From assembly GCA_905200945.1 (NCBI GenBank), contig CAJKMG010000030.1:1-14811 (forward strand): 14,811 nucleotides of DNA, in the 5' to 3' direction. The translations under genes were made by a program, and so were the position numbers. The stretch is from an uncultured Akkermansia sp. Its GTDB lineage: Bacteria > Verrucomicrobiota > Verrucomicrobiia > Verrucomicrobiales > Akkermansiaceae. Below, one piece after another: positions 7,071 to 13,100 of the stretch. How positions within the stretch are numbered: position 1 is the stretch's first letter; the number at the start of each line of letters is the position of its first letter. The notes under the pieces were generated by a model, which saw only the letters and a list, made by a program, of their open reading frames with translations, did not search any database and had not been told where the DNA came from.

Positions 7071-8176
7071 GATTGGGAGGGATTGAGAATGGACAGTTCC
7101 GGAAGGGTGAACAATCCGTTGCGGCGCACCAGCTTCCCGTCCAGATAAATATCTCCGCCTCCGGCCTCCTCCGTCTGGAGGCATACCATGTCCCAGTGAA
7201 TGCGGGACTGGTTGCCGTTGTCCGCCACGTGGTAGGCCTGCCCCGGCGTCAAGTGGAAAGAGCCGGAGATTTTTTCGTCAAACAGGATGTTGCGCATGGG
7301 GCGTGTGATGGCCGGATTGACGCCGAAGGCGAATTCTCCCAGCCTCCGCGCACCTGGATCCGTGTCAAGAATAGCGTTGAGTTCTCCTGTTTTCTCTCCC
7401 GCTTCCGCATGCACGACCAGTCCGTTTTCCAGCGTCAGGCGGATGTTGTCAAAGGGGATTCCCTGGAACAGGCTGGGCGTATTGAAAGCAATATGGCCGT
7501 TAGCGCTGTCGATGACGGGGGCGGTGAATACCTCTCCATCGGGCAGGTTGCATTCCCCCGCGCACGGAACGGCAGGCACCCCCTTGATGGAAAAGGAAAT
7601 GTCCGTTCCCGGCCCGGTGATTTTCACATATTCAGCCTTTTCCATCATGGCGGCCAGCTTCCGCATGGCGGGACGCAGGGCAGCGTAATCCATCAGGCAG
7701 GTGCGGAAATAGAAGTCCTCAAACTCTTCCGTACTCATGGCCGCCTGCTGGGCCATGCCCTCGGACGGCCAGCGCAGCCCGCACCAGCGCGTATGGCGGA
7801 TGCGCCGCTGGGAGACGGGATTCAGGGCTTTCATGGCGGCGGCCATGTTTTTTTGCGGAACGGAGGACAGTTCAAAGGCGTTTCCTCCGCCGCGTATCTC
7901 AATGTAGGCGTCCATGTCCTTCATTTCCGCCAGGCGGTGGCGGCCGATCACGCCGTATTGTTCCTCCGTGGCTCCAGAGAGCATTTCCCTGTTCAGGCGG
8001 GACTGATTCAGGCGCAGAAAAGGCATTGCTCCCGCATTCCTCGTCTCCCGGATGAGGGCTATTCCCATTTCCTCCGGAATATCCGTCAGTTCCAGCAGAA
8101 CCCTGTCTCCGGGGCGCAGGGAGGTGGAATACCCTGCAAGCTGGGCAGCCAGGGCCTGAAAACGGGTGTCTCTCAT
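7067..8176 (-). CDS. Family M29 aminopeptidase
   Basis: The 369-aa product belongs to the M29 metalloaminopeptidases (AmpS/AmpT/PepS group), which remove N-terminal residues from peptides using two metal ions. The catalytic C-terminal half is intact: NLPDGEVFTAP with metal ligand Glu215, GEFAFGVNP with Glu281, GSFHLTPGQAYH with His308 and Tyr315, and SRIHWDMV with His327 and Asp329. The N-terminal half starts LRPGDRVLLELTDIP, as is usual for the family. There is no signal peptide, so it is cytoplasmic. The frame could begin at a TTG at 8212, but that TTG lies inside the -35 box of the presumed promoter; the ATG at 8176 fits family length. It is the first gene of a four-gene leftward operon and overlaps the phosphoesterase gene by 4 bp (ATGA). 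It probably recycles peptides; the substrate preference cannot be read from the sequence. Confidence 0.92.
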   Translation of the reverse strand: MRDTRFQALAAQLAGYSTSLRPGDRVLLELTDIPEEMGIALIRETRNAGAMPFLRLNQSRLNREMLSGATEEQYGVIGRHRLAEMKDMDAYIEIRGGGNAFELSSVPQKNMAAAMKALNPVSQRRIRHTRWCGLRWPSEGMAQQAAMSTEEFEDFYFRTCLMDYAALRPAMRKLAAMMEKAEYVKITGPGTDISFSIKGVPAVPCAGECNLPDGEVFTAPVIDSANGHIAFNTPSLFQGIPFDNIRLTLENGLVVHAEAGEKTGELNAILDTDPGARRLGEFAFGVNPAITRPMRNILFDEKISGSFHLTPGQAYHVADNGNQSRIHWDMVCLQTEEAGGGDIYLDGKLVRRNGLFTLPELSILNPSQS

Positions 8177-8182
8177 GTCTTT

Positions 8183-8212
8183 ATTAGGCAAATACGGCGG
8201 CCTTTTTGTCAA
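8183..8212 (-). promoter_or_regulatory. Promoter of the aminopeptidase-antiporter operon, possibly leaderless
   Basis: On the minus strand a perfect TTGACA (8212-8207) is followed after 18 bp by CCTAAT (8188-8183, four of six matches). The predicted transcription start, 6-8 nt downstream, falls at or next to the A of the aminopeptidase ATG at 8176, and there is no Shine-Dalgarno sequence. This suggests a leaderless or nearly leaderless transcript. The box positions are seen; the start point is inferred. Confidence 0.45.
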
Positions 8213-8221
8213 GCCGGAGAC

Positions 8222-8250
8222 TTGCCACGGGCAAAAAACTGTGGTTTCAT
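8222..8250 (+). promoter_or_regulatory. Promoter of purN, possibly leaderless
   Basis: TTGCCA (8222-8227) is followed after 17 bp by TTTCAT (8245-8250, four of six matches to TATAAT). Only seven bases separate the latter from the purN ATG at 8258, so the predicted start lies at the ATG. The -35 boxes of this and the divergent promoter are about 10 bp apart, so one bound regulator or polymerase could affect both. No PurR-like operator was recognised. Confidence 0.4.
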
Positions 8251-8257
8251 CCTCCAG

Positions 8258-8845
8258 ATGTCCAGATTGCCCAAATTAGGAATACTAGGTTCCGGTTCCG
8301 GTTCCAATTGCCAGTCCATTTACGATGCCATCCAGTCCGGAATTCTCCGGGCGGAAATTGCCGTGGTGATGTCTGACAATCCGGACGCCTACATTCTGGA
8401 GCGCGCCCGTTCCTGGGGCATCCCGGCGGAGGTGATTGACTGCGGAGGATTTAAAACCAAATTCCCGGAAGCGTCCCAGGCCGCCGTTGCCGCGCGCCTG
8501 AAGGAATACGGCGTGGACTGCGTTTGCCTGGCCGGATTCATGCGTCTGGTGAAACATCCGCTGCTGAAGGAATTTTCTTCCCGCATCCTGAACATCCACC
8601 CTTCCCTTCTTCCCTCTTTTCCGGGGCTTCATGCCTGGGAGCAGGCTGTGAACGCCGGGGTGGCGGAGAGCGGCTGCACCGTCCATTATGTGGATGACGG
8701 GATGGATACCGGCCCCATCCTGGGGCAGGCGCGCGTGCCCGTGCTGCCGGGGGATACGCCGGAAAGCCTTCACGCCCGCATTCAGGAGCAGGAGCACGCC
8801 CTTTATCCCGCCATGATCGCCCGCGTTCTGGAGACGCTGGCATAG
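8258..8845 (+). CDS. purN: Phosphoribosylglycinamide formyltransferase (GAR transformylase)
   Basis: The 195-aa cytoplasmic enzyme transfers the formyl group of 10-formyltetrahydrofolate to glycinamide ribonucleotide, the third step of de novo purine synthesis. The phosphate-binding loop near the N terminus reads GSGSGSN (11-17). The catalytic triad is complete: Asn112 and His114 in ILNIHPSLLPSFPG, and Asp150 in DDGMDTGPIL. AGFMRL (92-97) matches the folate pocket. Length fits the usual 190-215 aa. The frame is open far upstream to 7073, but that extension is antisense to the aminopeptidase gene and lacks family similarity; the ATG at 8258 places the loop correctly. The gene stands alone on its strand, divergent from the aminopeptidase operon and away from other pur genes. 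A weak GC hairpin after the stop (8874-8888) has no T-run, so termination is unclear. Confidence 0.95.
   Translation: MSRLPKLGILGSGSGSNCQSIYDAIQSGILRAEIAVVMSDNPDAYILERARSWGIPAEVIDCGGFKTKFPEASQAAVAARLKEYGVDCVCLAGFMRLVKHPLLKEFSSRILNIHPSLLPSFPGLHAWEQAVNAGVAESGCTVHYVDDGMDTGPILGQARVPVLPGDTPESLHARIQEQEHALYPAMIARVLETLA
8288..8305 (+). repeat. Triple GGTTCC hexamer inside purN
   Basis: Three perfect tandem copies of GGTTCC encode Gly-Ser three times, forming the phosphate-binding loop GSGSGSN of PurN. Family members carry the related SGxGSN pattern, so the amino acids are expected. The identical codons make a short in-frame simple repeat. Confidence 0.9.
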
Positions 8846-8902
8846 TCTGTTTCTCTTTTATCCGGGAAGCAATCCGGCGTGCTGCCGGGAGAGGATGACA
8901 GG

Positions 8903-8943
8903 ATGACGGATTCTCTTGTCTTGTGATATGAACGGAATCCGTT
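8903..8943 (+). promoter_or_regulatory. Possible promoter and palindromic operator upstream of the FKBP gene
   Basis: An extended -10 element, TG then TATGAA (8924-8932), lies 18 bp after ATGACG (8903-8908), a four-of-six -35 match. The predicted start falls inside a perfect inverted repeat, AACGGA-A-TCCGTT (8931-8943). That repeat could be an operator, or a hairpin at the very 5' end of the mRNA. The palindrome is certain; its role and the promoter are guesses. Two direct copies of GGATGAC lie just upstream (8893-8899, 8901-8907). Confidence 0.35.
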
Positions 8944-8982
8944 AAAAAGGAGTCCTCTTTTCAAAGAAAGGATAAAAATACC

Positions 8983-9816
8983 ATGAAGATGAACCCTTCC
9001 ATCGCCCTGTTTGCCGCTTCCGCCCTTCTGGCTGGTGCGGCTGGCGCGCAAGAAAAGGCTGCTGAAGTTCCGGCGGCCGACCAACCCAAACAAGAGAAAG
9101 AAATTACTGTGTCTCCCGAACAGATGAAAAAGGACCTGGGCTATTTTCTGGGTTTCCAGAGCGGTCAGCAGCTCGGTTCCATTCCCACCCTGACTTTTGA
9201 TGACCTGGACCAGGAATCCTTCCTGCAGGGCATCAAGGATGGCATGATCCGCAAGCCCGCCAAGGACCAGGAACAGCTGAAGCCCGCCCTGGATGCGTTC
9301 CAGAAGCAGATAGATGAACGCATTTCCGCCAAGGCCAAGGCCAATTTGGAGGCCAGCAAGAAGTTCATGGAGGAAAACGGCAAAAAGGAAGGCGTTACTA
9401 CGACGAAGTCCGGCCTCCAGTACAAGATTGTGAACAAGGGCGGCGAAGAAAAATTTGATGAAAAGAAGTTCAAGAACCCCATGTTCAAGGTGAAGTACAA
9501 GGGCACGCTGCTGGACGGCACCGTGTTTGACGACACCAAGGGCAAATCCGTGGAACTTCCCCTCCAGGTCATCCCCGGCTTTGCCGAAGCGCTGACGACG
9601 ATGCCCGTCGGCTCCAAATGGATTGTTTACATTCCTTCCGAGCTGGCTTACGGGGAAAACACTCCCGGCGCTCCGATTGAACCCAATTCACCGCTCATCT
9701 TTGATTTGGAACTGGACGGCATTTCGGAAGCTCCTGCCCCCCAGGGCGGCCCCATGAGCATTTCTCCTGAACAGCTTCAGGAGATGCTTAAGCAAAGCGG
9801 CGCCCAGCAGCAGTAA
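8983..9816 (+). CDS. Exported FKBP-type peptidyl-prolyl cis-trans isomerase (Mip/FkpA type)
   Basis: The 277-aa protein has a cleavable signal peptide (cleavage likely after AGA at 22), an FKBP N-terminal dimerisation-type helical domain (about 42-135, starting SPEQMKKDLGYFLGFQSGQQL) and a C-terminal FKBP domain (about 143-247). Binding-pocket residues are recognisable: Tyr172 in KVKYKG, Phe182-Asp183 in GTVFDD, QVIPGF at 195-200, IPSELAYGE with Tyr223, and the closing LIFDLELDGI. It should catalyse proline isomerisation and assist folding in the periplasm or at the outer membrane. An extra 30-residue tail rich in Pro, Gly and Gln ends QQQ and repeats the SPEQ motif (261-264) seen at 44-47. 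The start is supported by AAGGA 10 nt upstream, the clearest Shine-Dalgarno sequence ahead of an assigned gene in this window. The gene is monocistronic, with its own terminator. A folding role for the adjacent giant surface protein is inference. Confidence 0.95.
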   Translation: MKMNPSIALFAASALLAGAAGAQEKAAEVPAADQPKQEKEITVSPEQMKKDLGYFLGFQSGQQLGSIPTLTFDDLDQESFLQGIKDGMIRKPAKDQEQLKPALDAFQKQIDERISAKAKANLEASKKFMEENGKKEGVTTTKSGLQYKIVNKGGEEKFDEKKFKNPMFKVKYKGTLLDGTVFDDTKGKSVELPLQVIPGFAEALTTMPVGSKWIVYIPSELAYGENTPGAPIEPNSPLIFDLELDGISEAPAPQGGPMSISPEQLQEMLKQSGAQQQ

Positions 9817-9837
9817 GGAAAAAATAGTTTAAGCCAG

Positions 9838-9870
9838 GGCCGTTCCCGGGAGGGAACGGCCTTTTTGTTT
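9838..9870 (+). terminator. Rho-independent terminator after the FKBP gene
   Basis: A perfect 10-bp stem, GGCCGTTCCC (9838-9847) pairing with GGGAACGGCC (9852-9861), closes a GGGA loop. It is followed at once by TTTTTGTTTTT. It begins 21 bp after the FKBP stop codon. Confidence 0.95.
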
Positions 9871-10124
9871 TTATCTGTACCTCTTTCATCAGGAACGCGA
9901 ATGGGCAGACGGGGAATTTATAATCCTGCTTCTTTCCTTAATCCATGTATATTGCTTGTAATGAAAGAATGATGATTTTGTTCTTCTGGATATGGAGGTA
10001 GATATGTTGGACAGGCGGATGATATTTGTTTCCCATTATTTGTTTAATGTGAGCTTTTTTCGAAAATTGGCTTGCCAACGGATTATAAATCCGGGTATTA
10101 CTGGTCACAATATCTTTGATCAGT
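9871..10124. other. AT-rich intergenic spacer before the giant exported protein
   Basis: No gene is confidently seen here. The spacer holds a strong Shine-Dalgarno-like GGAGGT (9994-9999) 4 nt before an ATG at 10004, which opens a short frame running to 10258 across the start of the large gene in another frame. It also holds a perfect TTGGC-TT-GCCAA palindrome (10067-10078) and a weak promoter for the large gene. The short frame's downstream part simply reads the large gene out of phase, so it is not annotated as a coding sequence. Confidence 0.6.
10072..10101 (+). promoter_or_regulatory. Possible promoter of the large exported protein gene
   Basis: TTGCCA (10072-10077) is followed after 18 bp by TATTAC (10096-10101, four of six matches). 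This would give a short leader of roughly 17 nt before the ATG at 10125. The -35 box overlaps a perfect 12-bp inverted repeat (10067-10078), so a repressor could block it. A TATAAA at 10084-10089 is a better -10 on its own but has no -35 at a normal distance. Confidence 0.3.
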
Positions 10125-13100
10125 ATGAGACTTCATCTTCCTCCGTCTTTGCGTTCCGCCCTTCTCGCTTCTCTGGTTTCCTTCTCCGGCATTTACTCTT
10201 ATTCCCATGCCGCAACCTCGGCGGATTTCTGGCAGATTCCCGATTTTGGCGGTCCTGATTTTACATGGACGGGGGATGGGGAAGGCGACGCCGTAGGGAC
10301 GGCAGACAACTGGGAGGGAGACGCAGCGCCCTCCCGCGTGGACAATAAGGGTCCGCATTTGATTTTTAATGGCGTGGATGTGACGGTTACGGGAACGCCT
10401 CCCAATACCTCGGACGGAGGCGGTGTTTCCGTTACAGGGAACGGCATCGTATCCGTGGGGCTGGGACAATGGGGCGGCAATGTGTACGTGGAGAAGGGCT
10501 CCTCCCTTACCACATCCTTCAGCAACCAGATCAAAAATACGGAAGCGGAAGGCCATGCCAATATTTATGTGGACGGCATTCTGAACATGACGACTCCGGG
10601 AGGGAATCTCAATTTTGACAATGGCACTGGTTCCGGCAATCATTACTGGCATATCGGGCTTGACGGAATGGTCAACCTGTCAAACACCACCACAATTACC
10701 AAGAATGCCAAAACATGGAATGTGGAGGTAGTGGTTGCCAGCGCCATGGAAGAGCTTGCGGTCACCAATCGCGAGATGGTTGACGACGCCCTGATAACAC
10801 GCTATTTCATGTCTACAGGGGCCGATTTGGGGGCATCCCTGGATTCCCTGCGTATTTGGAAGCAAACCGGGGATGATGCTTATGAGGCATTGACGAGGGT
10901 TGATTCCGCCGGCCAGCTGGGGGCGGGTAATTTCCTGCTTGTTTCCAACGGTTCTGGCATGTCCGTGCAGTACAAGGGGGAAGGGTATGATGCAGAAACT
11001 CTGGTGTGGAATTCCAACGGGACATGGAGCAATACGGGAACGGGCTGGTACAAGCAGGGTGACGGAACCAAGACGGATACTTCCTTCCTGAATGGGGATG
11101 CCGTTATCTTCACAGCGGCAGAAGGCTCCAAAACAGTCAATTTCTCCGGAGGGATCAATGTCTCCTCCATGACATTTGAGACGGATTATACGCTCCTTCC
11201 CGGGGAAGGCGCTACTCTTTTTGCCCAGGAAACGGTTTTAAGCAACGGGTCGTCCCTGACGTTGGGTGATGGGGATCACCGTTTTTCCGGTTTTGAAAGC
11301 CTGGTGACGGGAGGGGAAAATTCTTCCCTCACGGTTTACATGAAAACGGAGGCTTCTTCTGCGGGAAGCGTCAATTTGCTGGAGGGTTCGGCCCTTCAGA
11401 ATCTTTACGTTTATGGAGCCTTGAGACTGGGGGCTTCTTCCCAGTCGGGATCATGGATGCTTGGCGGAGCCAACCTGCATATGATGGCGGGTTCTACCAT
11501 GGTATTCGATTCCGATGCGGGGACATCCATCGGAGCGGGGCAAACGGTAATCGCGGAGGGCAGCTTGAATGTCTATGCGCAGAATGTTTCCGACAGCAAC
11601 ACGTATCTCTGGAACCTGGTGGGCGGCGAGAATGTCTCGACTGGAGATACGCTGACCTTTAACGGGACCAGCAATCCGACCGTAGCAGGGAATATCACAT
11701 ACGCCGGGAATATCGTATCTGGCGCCCAGACCGGTTCCACGGTGACGTTTACGGGAAATATCCAGGCGGAATCGTTCAAGGTAGCCCATTATTATGGCAG
11801 GGTTCATATGGCCGATAATGAATTGGAAGTTAATAAACTGTGGGTCGGGGCCGGCGGTGGGTATGACAATTCCTTATATGGTGCTCTTGATCTTGATTCC
11901 GGCAATGCGACTACGGCAGGCCAGGTCCGGCTTGCCGAGCTGGGGCATGGGGTGCTTAATGTGAACCAGGGTTCCTCTCTGACTGTCACCGGCAGCAATA
12001 ATACCCATAGCACAAGCGCCAGTTTCCTGCTGGCTCACTGGGCTTATTCAGGGGAACTTAATTTGAGGGGCGGTTCTTTGACTGCATTGCAGTCCTCGAT
12101 GCATCTGTCCTGGGATGGCACTGGCATTTTCAATGCCGCGTCCGGAACGGCCAATTTGCAGGGAATGGATTTTTGGGCTTCCGGAAGCGGTTCATTCCGG
12201 GGCAGTTTCCTGTTGGGCGGCGCAACGTCCGGGGATGCCAGGGTGAACATAGGTTCTTCGGGCATTACCAATGTGGCGGGAGCGGCCGTTATCAAACTGG
12301 GAGAAGGCACTCTGGGGGCTTTGTCCAACTGGGGTATAAGCTATAATCCGGATTTCACGGCATCTTATATAGAACTTCTGGGCACGGTGAATGGGACTAT
12401 CCTTGACACGCTGGATGCCAATGACCATGCCACGGGGCGTACTGTGACTTTCTCCAACGGGCTGAAGGGAGACGGTAAGCTCGTGAAGGTTGGCGACGGG
12501 GTTCTGGTTCTTAACGGAACAGCCCAGGCCCCGGTTCCTGCCGAAGGAGAAACAGCAGCCGTCCCCGGCTTTACCGGAACGGTGGAATTGAGGGAAGGCG
12601 GTTTGACGGTGAAGGATTCCAGCGTTATCGGGCAGGGGGCTTTGCTGATCGGAGGCGGTCTTACTGTGAACGTTACGTCCGCGGACGGGTATGTGCTGAA
12701 TGCCGGTTCCACGCTGGGCTCCACGGGAATTTCCGGAGGAACGGCTACTTTATCCGCCGGGTTGACGTTAAACGGCGGCACCCTGAGCTTCAGTTCTCTT
12801 GATTCGGAGACGGCGGCCCTGACCGTCAATTCCATCAGCGGCAGTGAGGCTACGGAAGTACGGCTGGGGCTGTCTTCCCTGGAAACGGGGATTAGTTATG
12901 CCTTGCTTTCCGGAGCAGGGTTGACGGAAAGTTCTTTCTTTACTTTGGGCGGAGCTGCTGCGGAGTTGTACAATGGAACGTTTTCCGTCAGCAACGGCAC
13001 TCTTTACGTCAATTTGAGTGACAAGGAAGGTTTGTTGAGGTGGAAGAGCGGCACCTGGAATACGGAAAGCTCGAATACTTCCTGGAGCCTTGACGGGACA

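Noticed and set aside
7071..7184. Upstream extension of the phosphoesterase frame
   Set aside because: These 38 codons lie inside the aminopeptidase gene and would bury the membrane anchor. The ATGA overlap at 7067-7070 is a better start.
8177..8212. TTG start for the aminopeptidase, adding 12 residues
   Set aside because: The TTG is part of a perfect TTGACA -35 box, and the extra residues are not typical of the family.
7073..8257. 395-codon in-frame extension upstream of purN
   Set aside because: It is antisense to the aminopeptidase gene and has no family similarity; PurN of normal length starts at 8258.
8285..8797. 170-codon frame antisense to purN
   Set aside because: purN has complete catalytic motifs on the plus strand; the antisense product has no recognisable features.
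8874..8888. Hairpin CCGGC-GTGCT-GCCGG after purN as a terminator
   Set aside because: The stem is only five base pairs and no T-run follows, so it does not qualify as a rho-independent terminator.
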